Of a stretch of DNA of 64,000 bases, positions 8,978-17,743 are shown in pieces. This stretch comes from an uncultured Eubacterium sp. Lineage in GTDB: Bacteria > Bacillota > Clostridia > Lachnospirales > Lachnospiraceae. Position numbers and translations under genes: made by a program. The stretch's first letter is position 1. Each line of letters opens with the position of its first letter. Location: positions 40,794-104,793 of the forward strand of contig CAJTXO010000015.1 in NCBI GenBank assembly GCA_910583555.1, written 5' to 3'. The notes beneath the pieces were generated by a model. It did no database searches. It saw only the letters and a program-made list of their open reading frames with translations, and was not told where the DNA came from.

Positions 8978-9598
8978 TTAGTCATATAAAGCTTCCCAAC
9001 TCTCTGATCTCATCGCCTTGAAACACATCTCGATCTGTTCCCTGCTATTTTTTTCTTCAGCCAGACAAGGTAATTCATCCATTCCAAAATAATCAAAACC
9101 CGTCGTTTCAATATTGGATACAAACTCACCACCTATCACTTCACATTGCATAAATATTTTACAAACCTTATAAGCATAAATTGGTAAGTTGTGTTTTTCC
9201 CTATCCTGAACAGCAATGATCCTCTTCACTTTAATATCAAGTCCCGCCTCTTCCTTCACTTCTTTTATCATATTTTCCTCAACGGAGACATTCACGTCCA
9301 CCCAGCCGCCTGGCAGTGACCATGTACCATTTGCTTCATGTACAAGCAGTATTTTCCCGTCTTTGAACATAGCTGCCCGCGTATCTATTTTAGGCGTTTG
9401 ATATCCCACATCTCCACAAAATAAATCTTTTACTTTTTCAAGTGGTGTATCTGAATGGTAGCTTACCATTTCTGCTGTGATTTCTCGTATACGCTCATAT
9501 CTCTCAAGATCAAATGGATCCTTGCTGTAAAATAATCCCGCCTGTGCTAAACTTTGAAGTTCAACCGCCCATTGTAACCATTTTTCATTCTTATCCAT
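8978..9598 (-). CDS. NUDIX hydrolase
   Basis: About 206 residues, starting MDKNEKWLQW. AAAGGTG is placed correctly for this ATG; a GTG three codons upstream overlaps that site and is less likely. The N-terminal 60 residues match the NUDIX_N helical region that precedes some bacterial NUDIX domains. The catalytic box reads GGWVDVNVSVEEN followed by MIKEVKEEAGL, with Lys where Arg is usual in REUXEE. It likely hydrolyses a nucleoside-diphosphate derivative. Substrate unknown. Confidence 0.8.
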   Translation of the reverse strand: MDKNEKWLQWAVELQSLAQAGLFYSKDPFDLERYERIREITAEMVSYHSDTPLEKVKDLFCGDVGYQTPKIDTRAAMFKDGKILLVHEANGTWSLPGGWVDVNVSVEENMIKEVKEEAGLDIKVKRIIAVQDREKHNLPIYAYKVCKIFMQCEVIGGEFVSNIETTGFDYFGMDELPCLAEEKNSREQIEMCFKAMRSESWEALYD

Positions 9599-9639
9599 AC
9601 AAATCACCTTTCCATAATCAAGAAATCCCAGTGGGATAT

Positions 9640-10589
9640 CTACAATAAATATTGCAAGAGTTCCCCCTCAAAAACCGCCACCGCGCGTTTCACAAAATCT
9701 GCTCTCTTCTGTGCATCTACCAGCCAAACTGCACACTCGTTCATCTCTTTAAAATCCGGCACATCCGCATAATAGCCATCCCCGTATTTCCCATTTGAAT
9801 AGCACCATGTAAGCCACCACCCCTCCGGCATGATCAGATCGCGGTTGAGAAACCCCGCCGCTTCTTCTATGAGTTCATCGGATATGTTTTCCACCTCATA
9901 GCCTTCATCTGTATCAAACAACGTTATGCCTGCATAAAGCTTCTGTTCTACTTCTATCCGAAACCACATTTGAATGTTTCTGTTATGAAACTCCGCTTTT
10001 TTTATCACATAATCTAAACCTGGATATGTACTCGGTGCATCATCATAAAACCGCTCGTGTTGCTTTACGTCATCATATGTATGCATGTAATCTTATCTTT
10101 TGGCAGAAGTTCATCACTATATTTCGCTTTCCTGCTGTCTATTGCAGGCTCTTTCCCAGATATCGTGAGATAAATGATCCGTGTATTTCCGTCAACCGTT
10201 TTGGTTTTCGCGTACTCAAAATAATCGTAACACTGACTGACCTGGTCTCCGGCAAATATTTTGACTTCTATTGGAATAAAAAACCAGGTATTATAAATAG
10301 CGATATCGATCCGCCGCTCATGATCGATCGTAAATTCGCTTACCACTTTCGTATGCGCAAGCAGCGTATCGCTGACACGGCTTTCTTTTAATATATCATG
10401 GAAAAATGACTTTAGAAATAATATGCCGCATCCGTGCTGTCCTTCGGGATATAACAAATCAGTTAAAAAACGGCACATAACAACCTCTTTTGCCTTCACT
10501 CCCAAAACATTAAAAATGTTATACTCCGACAATGGGGTGTCGGGTAAAGGTTTATGTATAAATTCTGTTAAAAATCGCTCGTCTGCCAT
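9640..10589 (-). pseudogene. PD-(D/E)XK nuclease-family gene, disrupted
   Basis: The N-terminal piece (10065-10589, 174 residues) reads like the PD-(D/E)XK nuclease superfamily, with RRIDIAIYN and IPIEVKIFAGDQ supplying the D...ExK core. It ends abruptly after KDKITCIHMMT. The C-terminal piece (9640-10086, 148 residues) runs in another frame, begins MHTYDDVKQHERFYDD and looks like the tail of the same family. The frames overlap by 22 bases around 10065-10086. The combined length is shorter than the roughly 350-400 residues I expect, so a deletion with frame change is more likely than a simple one-base slip. The catalytic fragment might still be made. Confidence 0.7.
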
Positions 10590-10616
10590 TACTCTGTTTC
10601 CTCCCTCGTTATAGTA

Positions 10617-11129
10617 TCATTCATGCCGTATCCGATATCGATCATGCGGCATATCAATACCTCGATAATGTTTGATCCATGTATCTGCCTTTGACATACC
10701 ATTTCGAATGGCTACCTTTTGAGAGGCGGTATTCGTATCCCGAATGATCGAACAAACTTCATCTGCCTTTAATATTTCAAACGCGTAATGTTTACATGCC
10801 TCTGCGGCTTCTGTCGCGTAACCCTTATGCCAATAAGAGCGATTAAAAAGATAGCCGATTTCCAACACTTCTGTTTCTTTCCACGGCTGCATGGTAAGCC
10901 CGCACTGACCTATCATTTCATCCGTATCTTTCAAGATCACTGCCCATAAACCGAAATTCCATTGATGATAACGGGAGATCTGTCTGTCAAGCCACTCCCT
11001 TACTTCGTCATCGCTAAACGCCCCCTCATAGGCGTACATGGTATCTTCATCCTGTAAAATGTTACACAAAGAGTCGTAATCCGTTTGCTCCATCTCCCGC
11101 ATATATAATCTCTCTGTTTCAACGATCAT
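10617..11129 (-). CDS. GNAT N-acetyltransferase (RimJ/RimL-like)
   Basis: About 170 residues. The start MIVETERLYMREM at 11129 has GGGGGAGG seven bases upstream; MNM two codons earlier is the alternative. The pattern ETERLYMREM..D, then EIGYLFNRSYWHKGYATEA (acetyl-CoA loop) and NGM near the end is that of Acetyltransf_3 enzymes related to RimJ/RimL. It likely acetylates an amine on a small molecule or protein N-terminus. Its start overlaps the 3' end of the upstream gene by about 11 bases, suggesting translational coupling. Confidence 0.8.
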   Translation of the reverse strand: MIVETERLYMREMEQTDYDSLCNILQDEDTMYAYEGAFSDDEVREWLDRQISRYHQWNFGLWAVILKDTDEMIGQCGLTMQPWKETEVLEIGYLFNRSYWHKGYATEAAEACKHYAFEILKADEVCSIIRDTNTASQKVAIRNGMSKADTWIKHYRGIDMPHDRYRIRHE

Positions 11130-11895
11130 ATTCATTCCTCCCCCGGCTTCTTCGATCATAATTGCAATGTCCAAATAACAAACAAAGCCTGTCCTCATCG
11201 ATCGGATCATCGCCCCGCCAACCAGAAAGCGGCATAACAATATCCGACCTTGCGCTGCCGGGAATATCGTGGCTGATCTGGCATCTCTGTTGGAATGAAA
11301 CAAATCCATCGTATAAAGGTTTCACATATGGATTTGGCAACTCCGTTGGCTCGCATGGTGGTAATTCCGAAAATTCGCGCAGATCAACAATTGATTTATC
11401 CCACATTTCATTCCATGAATATCCCCAATATTTTCGAAATATTTCCTCGCCTTTCTGAATCCATATATGTTCTGACATGGAACATACCGCGCAAATATTT
11501 CCGCCTTTTTCAAACGGGGTAAAGGAATGTTCAGGAACCGCCCTGGCAAACAAATAACTGAGAATGGGCTGCCTCCCCCGTGGAACACTTGAAAATCCAC
11601 ACAAATAAGCAGCCAGGAGATTCTCTAATGTCAGATTCATATGGCATAACAATTCTTTGTATCCCTGCACACATTCGTCATGGGAATATTCCACGATTTC
11701 ATTGACCGGATATCCGCTGGAACGCAAATAGTCCAATTCCACATGAGACAGATGATCCAGCGCATACGTGGTCGTTTTTGTATCACTATTAAATACATCT
11801 CCATTTTCAATCCTGTGCTGATACCCGTTTTCATCTTTTACATATTTCTTCTTGCAATATACCTTTTTTAATATTTTAAAAAGCCTGTCATCCAT
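11119..11895 (-). CDS. Hypothetical protein with CxxC
   Basis: The 258-residue soluble protein begins MDDRLFKILKKVYCKKKYVKDENG and has one CAVC pair within GGNICAVCSMSEHIWI. I recognise no family. The last 25 residues (RLCLLFGHCNYDRRSRGRNEYDR region) are Arg-rich and overlap the acetyltransferase start, so the natural C-terminus may have been altered. Otherwise codon use matches the neighbours. Confidence 0.5.
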   Translation of the reverse strand: MDDRLFKILKKVYCKKKYVKDENGYQHRIENGDVFNSDTKTTTYALDHLSHVELDYLRSSGYPVNEIVEYSHDECVQGYKELLCHMNLTLENLLAAYLCGFSSVPRGRQPILSYLFARAVPEHSFTPFEKGGNICAVCSMSEHIWIQKGEEIFRKYWGYSWNEMWDKSIVDLREFSELPPCEPTELPNPYVKPLYDGFVSFQQRCQISHDIPGSARSDIVMPLSGWRGDDPIDEDRLCLLFGHCNYDRRSRGRNEYDR

Positions 11896-11946
11896 CTGCG
11901 GCCATCCACCTTTTACACAATAAAAATATAAGTCACAAAAATATAT

Positions 11947-12297
11947 CTATCCGGCTCTTTTTCTAACAATTAACGATGTGATCAGCATAGCGGCACATCC
12001 CAATATGAAATAAAAAATCCCATAAAAAATAAATTCCCTCACATTAAATAAAATCCATGTTCCAAAAAGAAATAGGATAGATAAAACGACAGGCTGAAAC
12101 CAGAATGAGCGAATATTCCTGCCTGAAAGAATCCCTATTATGATGGAAGCCATAGGATTGACTGCGTAAAACAACAGAAAACATACCGCCATTCCGCAAT
12201 CACTAAACCCACCATCACTCACAAAAGTAACCGCGCACCAAGGCAGAAATAACATAATTACCGCTGACACTGCTATAAAAATACAATTCTTTTTCAC
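11947..12297 (-). CDS. Small integral membrane protein
   Basis: The 116-residue protein has four hydrophobic segments covering nearly its whole length and a basic tail (IVRKRAG). Its ATG overlaps the stop of the upstream propeller protein gene (ATGA, 12294-12297), so the two are translationally coupled and probably form one unit. No family was recognised. Confidence 0.6.
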   Translation of the reverse strand: MKKNCIFIAVSAVIMLFLPWCAVTFVSDGGFSDCGMAVCFLLFYAVNPMASIIIGILSGRNIRSFWFQPVVLSILFLFGTWILFNVREFIFYGIFYFILGCAAMLITSLIVRKRAG

Positions 12298-13457
12298 CCG
12301 ACATCCTCTCCTTTTTTCGAAGCACCATCTAAATCAATCAAACGAAAATTTACTACGTACCCTCCCTTGACACTGTTCAGCAGGATCGTCTTCACTTCAT
12401 CCGTTGAACAATCATAATAAAATAATCCCGATGTACCGTCCATACACATTCCAGATACATAATAACTCTGCCCGTCGTCGGAAGTCACAAAATTTGTGAT
12501 ATACTTCATCTTCGGAAACGGGGACTTCACTTTTTTACAGGACTTTTCCGAAAAATCTATCATATAAAATTCATGTTTCACCTCTTCGAAATCATCTTCG
12601 TCATCCATTAAATCCTTTTTCACAAGCACCAGCGCACGATCCGCTGTGATCTGGCAGGCCGCGCTGACAGTATAATCCAAGAATGATTTTTTTAAACCAT
12701 GATACTCAGCTGTTATGTTCAAATCCTCATCAACCAAAGCGATGTGATACTTTATGGGTTTTTTACCAGTCGTTATTTTTGCATCGTAACGGTCCTTCTC
12801 TTTTGTGTAGACATTCACAAACCGCCCATATTTGTAGTTATAATTCAGGCGCACCGAAGGCTCTGTAACATAGGGAAAATCCATGTACCCGTCCTCATTC
12901 CGGGACATTTCATATAAATAATCAAATTTTTTCTTTTGCAGATCAAACGCAGCCGTTCCGACCGCATGAGCCGGTACCGCCGTCAACAATAACTTATCAC
13001 CGACAGGGATGATATCATTGTATGCACAATGCACATCCTCCAGCATCGTTGACGCCCCGTTCGCCAGATCATATTCAAACAGATGATCCACACTTCTCCC
13101 CTCATAACCAACGCCTTTTGTGTAATAAATTTTCTCATCTTTTAAACTGACGACCCCTAACGCATACTGGGATTCATACGGCAGTTCTGCTCTATTCTCC
13201 AAAACAGACGTCACCGGATCATAGGTATAAAAAGTCATCATACGGCCTGATTCCACGGTAAAATCTTCCGAAGTATAGGTAATGGATAAATATTCCCCTT
13301 CTTTTCTTTCCTCTGCGATACCAGCTCCAGATCTATCCTGTTCAGGGGTTGTCTGGGGAGGCGGCGTTGTGCTTTGTTCCCTGTTTTTCAAGCCAAAAAC
13401 TCCAATGCTTACTGCCAAGGCCGCCGTTACAAACAATATCATTTTCGGTATTTTCAT
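12294..13457 (-). CDS. Exported beta-propeller-like protein
   Basis: The 387-residue protein starts with MKIPKMILFVTAALAVSIGVFGL, a signal peptide or anchor, then a Pro/Thr linker (STTPPPQTTPEQ). The rest is repeated beta-rich blades such as YDPVTSVLENRAELPY, DEKIYYTKGVGYEG, LFEYDLANGASTML and DGTSGLFYYDCSTDEV. It resembles DUF5050-like extracellular propellers of Clostridia. It would sit outside the membrane, possibly sensing or binding a ligand. It is coupled to the small membrane protein downstream. Confidence 0.6.
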   Translation of the reverse strand: MKIPKMILFVTAALAVSIGVFGLKNREQSTTPPPQTTPEQDRSGAGIAEERKEGEYLSITYTSEDFTVESGRMMTFYTYDPVTSVLENRAELPYESQYALGVVSLKDEKIYYTKGVGYEGRSVDHLFEYDLANGASTMLEDVHCAYNDIIPVGDKLLLTAVPAHAVGTAAFDLQKKKFDYLYEMSRNEDGYMDFPYVTEPSVRLNYNYKYGRFVNVYTKEKDRYDAKITTGKKPIKYHIALVDEDLNITAEYHGLKKSFLDYTVSAACQITADRALVLVKKDLMDDEDDFEEVKHEFYMIDFSEKSCKKVKSPFPKMKYITNFVTSDDGQSYYVSGMCMDGTSGLFYYDCSTDEVKTILLNSVKGGYVVNFRLIDLDGASKKGEDVG

Positions 13458-13564
13458 GTAAATTCATCTCCTAATGCCCCCCACAATAATAGTATACCAT
13501 TTTCCGGTATAATTTCAATTCTTATTTTCCTCATAAATATTCAAAATCATACTCATTTACCAGC

Positions 13565-13622
13565 TTGACATCAGTATATCGCAGTGCTATACTATATATA
13601 TCGCAGTTCGATGTATCGCAAT
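13565..13622 (+). promoter_or_regulatory. PadR promoter with three repeated operator elements
   Basis: TTGACA at 13565-13570 and TATACT at 13588-13593 are 17 bases apart. TATCGCAGT occurs at 13577-13585 (inside the spacer) and 13599-13607, and TATCGCAAT at 13614-13622. The first copy overlaps the promoter core and the others lie just downstream. This suggests autorepression by the PadR protein encoded next. The repeats are seen; binding is inferred. Confidence 0.65.
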
Positions 13623-13640
13623 ACGAAGTGAGGTGTCATC

Positions 13641-13970
13641 ATGGACAGTCATATCCGGAAAGTATATGTGCCAATGACAGAGACGGGATTTTACATTTTA
13701 CTGTGTCTGAGGGAAGAAGCGCACGGATACGGTATCGTAAAAAAAACAGAACAATTAACAAATGGTGAAATAAAGATCAGCCCGGGGACATTATATGGAA
13801 GCCTGTCTAAAATGGAAAAAGACGGTCTGATCACCCTCGTCCAGAAAGAGGAAAACAGGAAAATTTACCGCATAACAGAGCTCGGATCACAGGTGCTCGA
13901 TCTGGAAATGAAACGCATCGAGCGTTTATATAAAAGCATGAGAATCGCTCAGAAAGGAGACCCCGTATGA
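13641..13970 (+). CDS. PadR-family transcriptional regulator
   Basis: The 109-residue winged-helix protein contains FYILLCLREEAHGYGI, SPGTLYGSLSKMEKDGLI and RKIYRITELG, the hallmark PadR core, and a short C-terminal helix for dimerisation. PadR proteins repress neighbouring transport or stress genes and often themselves. The stop overlaps the start of the next gene (ATGA at 13967-13970), the usual PadR-DUF2812 pair in Firmicutes. The DUF2812 partner is broken, so the regulator may now lack its target. Confidence 0.9.
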   Translation: MDSHIRKVYVPMTETGFYILLCLREEAHGYGIVKKTEQLTNGEIKISPGTLYGSLSKMEKDGLITLVQKEENRKIYRITELGSQVLDLEMKRIERLYKSMRIAQKGDPV

Positions 13971-14447
13971 AACAGACCAAAACAGAAATCCGCTTCTTCC
14001 CTATCCCCGCATGGAAGAAGGGAAGAAAATTATCTGAGAAAACAGCACCAGAACGGCTGGGAATTTATTTCCGTGAACGGACTCTGCCTCTACCATTTTA
14101 GAAGGTGTGAGCCAAACGATGTCATTTATCAGTTAGACTATAATCCGGACAGCCTTACAAATAAACATGAATACCTGCAGATGTTTCGCGATTGCGGATG
14201 GGAATACCTGCAAAATTATGTGGGGTACAGTTATTTTCGCAAGGCTGTTTCGGACATGGATGGAACCGAGGAACAGATCTTCTGTGACGATAGCTCCCGG
14301 CTGGAAATGATGAAGCGGGTGTTCACAGGACGTATGATCCCTCTCGTTTGCTGTTTCTTTTTGATCATCATTCCGCAGATGATCATGCAGAGCCTGCACG
14401 GTACACCTGAAACCAATGTTATCGCGGTGTTTTTTTACATTTTTTAA
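13967..14447 (+). pseudogene. DUF2812-family membrane protein, frameshifted and 3'-truncated
   Basis: Translation from 13967 gives MKQTKTEIRFFPIPAWKK and then leaves frame near 14017-14022 (an AAGAAGGGAAGAAAA stretch). The matching continuation EENYLRKQHQNGWEFISVNG lies in another frame, consistent with one extra base. The second part continues through LCLYHFRRCEPNDVIYQLDY to one membrane segment (RMIPLVCCFFLIIIP) and stops at 14447, before the rest of the expected membrane region. It is therefore both frameshifted and truncated. Family members pair with PadR regulators; their function is unknown. Confidence 0.75.
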
Positions 14448-15002
14448 CGGGTATTCGAGATACCAGCTCTTAAACTTCAAGTAGTCTGCCTGAGGGTGGT
14501 CTTTCTCATACCCGGCAGGAACCTTCTTTAATGCCGTTCCCTGTACCGTAAAATATTTTTCAAAATCTGGCTGGTGGATGATCCGTTCCCATTCATTTCC
14601 GTTCCGGCTAATATGATCCCGTATCATCTTTGTTGCGTCCTTAAACATATCCGCAAACAGTCCGCCGCCCAAAAAAGATTGATCACCCGGCTTTATCATA
14701 AGATAATAACCCACCGGGACAGGCAGTTTCCCTTTTTGGGAAATATGTGCACGGAACGCAGGATTATACGGTGATTTGTCATGGCTAAACCGGGTATCCC
14801 TTACGATTTTAAACGTGAGATCTTTGGGAATGTTATGCAAAATACGACTGTCAAACTTACCGATCTCAAGTATCAGTGTCTGTAATAAATTTTCAAATTC
14901 AGCATTTGCTTTTTTATAATCTTCCTTGTTTGCATGATACCATTCACGGTTGTTATTCATACTCAATGCCGATAAGTAGTCCATAATAAATTGTGTATTC
15001 AT
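14133..15002 (-). pseudogene. DUF2461 protein gene, 3' end lost
   Basis: The first 185 residues follow the DUF2461 (TIGR02453) pattern: FIMDYLSALSMNNNREWYHANK, then DTRFSHDKSPYNPAFRAHIS and GYYLMIKPGDQSFLGGGLF. At about SWYLEYPLKN (near 14447) the homology stops. The frame then runs on for about 100 residues that are merely the antisense of the neighbouring DUF2812 gene. The natural C-terminus is gone. Function of the family is unknown. Confidence 0.7.
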
Positions 15003-15017
15003 ATTCTGTCATCTCCT

Positions 15018-15869
15018 TTACGATTTCTGGATAATAGAAAGCTGTTTGGAATCTAAAAACTCCTGTATCAGACGCCTCGTGCGTTCGGGAGACTGATAAG
15101 GTTTGCAAAATGAAAAATCCTGCGATAAATCGTCAATTTCCTCCATCGCTTTTTTCACATCCAGCATAGTTTGAACCGGGATTTCAGCAGCTGTCACATA
15201 ATCCAACTGTAACGGATCGATCCTGTGATTTTGTATGGCATAGTTTACTCTTTCCCTGCACTTACATCTGCCGCTGCCATATTCTCCGCAATACGAGCCT
15301 AAAAAGTCCGCCATTTTTTTTCGTACGCGGGAAAGCCGCTGCCGGTACGCTTCCGGGGTCATTTCCAGTATATCCCCCGCCATCCGGCTGTCAATTTTAA
15401 ACATGGTTCCCAATATGAAAATACATCTGCTCTCCTTATCAAGACATTGAAGCATTACATTCGTACAGGACATTTTCAGTTCTTCCGCTAATATATCTTT
15501 TTCTACATTTTGTGTTAGATCCGGCACGTCCTCTATTTTTCCGTTTTCTATGTCATTTCCATAAAATTCAAAACTTAACGCATTGTGGGCGAACATATGC
15601 TTTTTGTAATTTTTCAGATGATTCACTGCAATACGGAATACCCATGTCGTAAATGAACTGTCACCCCGGAAAGAAGAAAGATGTGTGATCATCTTCAACA
15701 GAATATCCTGTGTTGCGTCCTCTGCGTCCGCAAATGTGCCGAGCATGCGCAGAGATAAATTGAATACGATATCCTTCACGTCTGCAATAAGCGTTTCAAG
15801 GGCGTTTTTATCCCCTGCCGCAGCTTTATCAACGATAACCTGTAATTCTTCATTCGATTTTTTATTCAT
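15018..15869 (-). CDS. ECF-type RNA polymerase sigma factor with long C-terminal extension
   Basis: 283 residues. Region 2 reads LSLRMLGTFADAEDATQDILLKM, then FRGDSSFTTWVFRIAVNHLKNY. Region 4 (about residues 135-195) contains ILEMTPEAYRQRLSRVRKKM. About 90 extra residues follow, with a cysteine cluster (YCGEYGSGRCKCRERV) and then a helical tail. Plain ECF factors end near 190 residues; C-terminal extensions are known to regulate some ECF groups. No anti-sigma gene is next to it, so control may be through the extension. It probably responds to an envelope or metal/redox signal, but this is a guess. Confidence 0.8.
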   Translation of the reverse strand: MNKKSNEELQVIVDKAAAGDKNALETLIADVKDIVFNLSLRMLGTFADAEDATQDILLKMITHLSSFRGDSSFTTWVFRIAVNHLKNYKKHMFAHNALSFEFYGNDIENGKIEDVPDLTQNVEKDILAEELKMSCTNVMLQCLDKESRCIFILGTMFKIDSRMAGDILEMTPEAYRQRLSRVRKKMADFLGSYCGEYGSGRCKCRERVNYAIQNHRIDPLQLDYVTAAEIPVQTMLDVKKAMEEIDDLSQDFSFCKPYQSPERTRRLIQEFLDSKQLSIIQKS

Positions 15870-15927
15870 AGATTCTTACCTCCTATTTAATTAGACAACG
15901 CTCCTGTGCCTTTGTGACAGAAAAAGG

Positions 15928-16623
15928 TTAAAATTTATGATTTATTAGCAGTTCATCCAGAGAATGTATCTCTTTATTCTGTCCATAGTTTTTTGCACTG
16001 TCACCCCTGTTGATGAGGACCGGATATGCACCTGCATTCACCGCACACATGACATCTTTTTCCTCGTCACCGACAAATGCCATTTCCTCCACAGGGATGT
16101 GCATTTTTTCTGACAGGAGTTTCAGTCCCTCCGCGCGGGGTTTCCGATACCCCACATCATTAGAAGTAAGAGGATAATCGATATACTTTATAACCTCGCT
16201 GATATCCTCCAGCGCATACACATTATCCATGCCATACGCGACATCCGATAACGTCCCCAGTAAAATCCCCTGATCCGATAGACGTTTCAGCGTCTCCTTC
16301 ACTTCCTTGTACAGATGAACATCCTGTCTAAAATACGAATAAAAATGAAACTTTACCTTCTCGATATCTTCCATCGGTAATCCCATGCCACTCATAATTT
16401 CGCTAAAAATCTGATTTGACGACACCTCATACTCCCGCGGGTTGATCCTCGCATTATATCTGGCCAGCACACGGGCGGCATGATTGTAATCATCCTCTGA
16501 AAAAATGTACCCGCACCGATCCGCAACACACTCAAATGCCGGACTGCATAACTCAGACCAGTTCAATGGAATCTTATACTCCACCAGTGTCCCCCCAATA
16601 TCGAATACGATTGCTTTTATCAT
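15928..16623 (-). CDS. HAD-family hydrolase
   Basis: The 231-residue protein has HAD motif I FDIGGTLVEY (first Asp nucleophile; the usual second Asp is Gly). Motif II is TLSDVAYG, and later motifs are YRKPRAEGLKLL and EMAFVGDEEKDVMCAVNAG. It is a subfamily IA phosphatase-like protein. The unusual DIGGT in place of DxDGT removes the general acid Asp, so a different chemistry or reduced phosphatase activity is possible. Substrate unknown. Confidence 0.8.
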   Translation of the reverse strand: MIKAIVFDIGGTLVEYKIPLNWSELCSPAFECVADRCGYIFSEDDYNHAARVLARYNARINPREYEVSSNQIFSEIMSGMGLPMEDIEKVKFHFYSYFRQDVHLYKEVKETLKRLSDQGILLGTLSDVAYGMDNVYALEDISEVIKYIDYPLTSNDVGYRKPRAEGLKLLSEKMHIPVEEMAFVGDEEKDVMCAVNAGAYPVLINRGDSAKNYGQNKEIHSLDELLINHKF

Positions 16624-16638
16624 GACTGGCCTCCCTTG

Positions 16639-17205
16639 TCAATACCGATCCCCATACAAAACCCTTGCTTCATCTGTATACTTTTTGACAAATTCCCTTT
16701 TCGCATTTGTATATCCATCTCTGTCATGCTCATATTTCTTCCACAATTTCAATTTCATTTTCTCGTACTCTTCCGCCACATCGGGATGTTCCAGCAGATA
16801 ATCCCTGAAATACAATTCATCGTTATCCCCGGCGTATCTTACATGCAAATGAAATACTTTTTCGGCAAATCCATTTTCTGCATATCCTTTGTTAAAAGAC
16901 ATGCGGTCAGTGCCCTGAGCCATACATAGATAGCCGCTATTTTCAACAAACTCCTTCTGGTCCGCTAACTCGCATCCCCTCGGAACCTCCGCGAGAATAT
17001 CAATGATCGGTTTTGCCTGGATAAAGCCAATCGCCGTACTCCCTATATGACTGATCCGTTCAGCCTGTGGAATGACCCGTCTCAAAATCATTTCTTCCTC
17101 AGCATACCACTCGTTCCAACAGGTCTGGTGTTCTGTTAAAAAAATAGGGAACAGTTCCCACAGCTCTTCCAAACTCATTTCTGATAATTTCTTATTCATG
17201 TTCAT
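16639..17205 (-). CDS. GrpB-family (UPF0157) protein, copy 1
   Basis: About 188 residues, starting MNMNKKLSEMSLEELWELF. GGAGG lies seven bases upstream of the ATG at 17205. The domain contains ERISHIGSTAI and KPIIDILAEVP, the GSxxx...D nucleotidyltransferase-like core of GrpB proteins, and ends LWKKYEHDRDGYTNAKREF. The biochemical role is not established. A clearly related paralog lies at 61440-62006. Confidence 0.85.
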   Translation of the reverse strand: MNMNKKLSEMSLEELWELFPIFLTEHQTCWNEWYAEEEMILRRVIPQAERISHIGSTAIGFIQAKPIIDILAEVPRGCELADQKEFVENSGYLCMAQGTDRMSFNKGYAENGFAEKVFHLHVRYAGDNDELYFRDYLLEHPDVAEEYEKMKLKLWKKYEHDRDGYTNAKREFVKKYTDEARVLYGDRY

Positions 17206-17231
17206 GAAATTCCTCCGTAAAACCGTAGTTT

Positions 17232-17723
17232 TCAACGCAAATGATATTTGTCAAGCGTCTCTGGTGTATTGAACATATGTAACGATTCATACATCATTTC
17301 CTGCATATAGTCACCGGTGCTCATTGTCGCAAAGAAAAGGATATCCTCTCTCTGAAAACCATTTTTTTCATAGATTTCATCCGGGATCTGCCGGATGGAT
17401 TGCTCTACGACCGAAAGCAGGGTTTTCGCAAACTCCCACTTCTCGTCCGACGGATTACAGAAATCAATGTCCTGACAGCAATCTACAACGTCTACCAGCG
17501 GCTGATAAAGAAACTCCGGTTCAAGTGCGTTTTCCCACTCGTAATACTCGTTGATCTTACCGCTGCAATCCCACGCCAGATAAAAGCCATAAAAATCATC
17601 TGTCGTTATAAAACCAATCGTACAGGCTTTTTCGCCCTTTGCCGCATCCAGTATCTTATCAATTTCATCCGGCAATCTCCTGTTACAAATCTGACGAAAC
17701 GTTTCAAACTTTGTCATATCCAT
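17232..17723 (-). CDS. DUF4303 protein
   Basis: About 163 residues, starting MDMTKFETFRQIC. GGAGGAG precedes the ATG at 17723. The pattern GFITTDDFYGFYLAWDCSG, then EYYEWENALEPEFLYQPL and EDILFFATMSTGDYMQEMMYESL fits DUF4303, a small soluble family common in accessory gene sets and thought by some to be immunity-related. It sits between GrpB and peptidase E genes with short gaps, so the three may be co-transcribed. Confidence 0.7.
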   Translation of the reverse strand: MDMTKFETFRQICNRRLPDEIDKILDAAKGEKACTIGFITTDDFYGFYLAWDCSGKINEYYEWENALEPEFLYQPLVDVVDCCQDIDFCNPSDEKWEFAKTLLSVVEQSIRQIPDEIYEKNGFQREDILFFATMSTGDYMQEMMYESLHMFNTPETLDKYHLR

Positions 17724-17743
17724 TTTTACTCTCCTCCTGGCTG

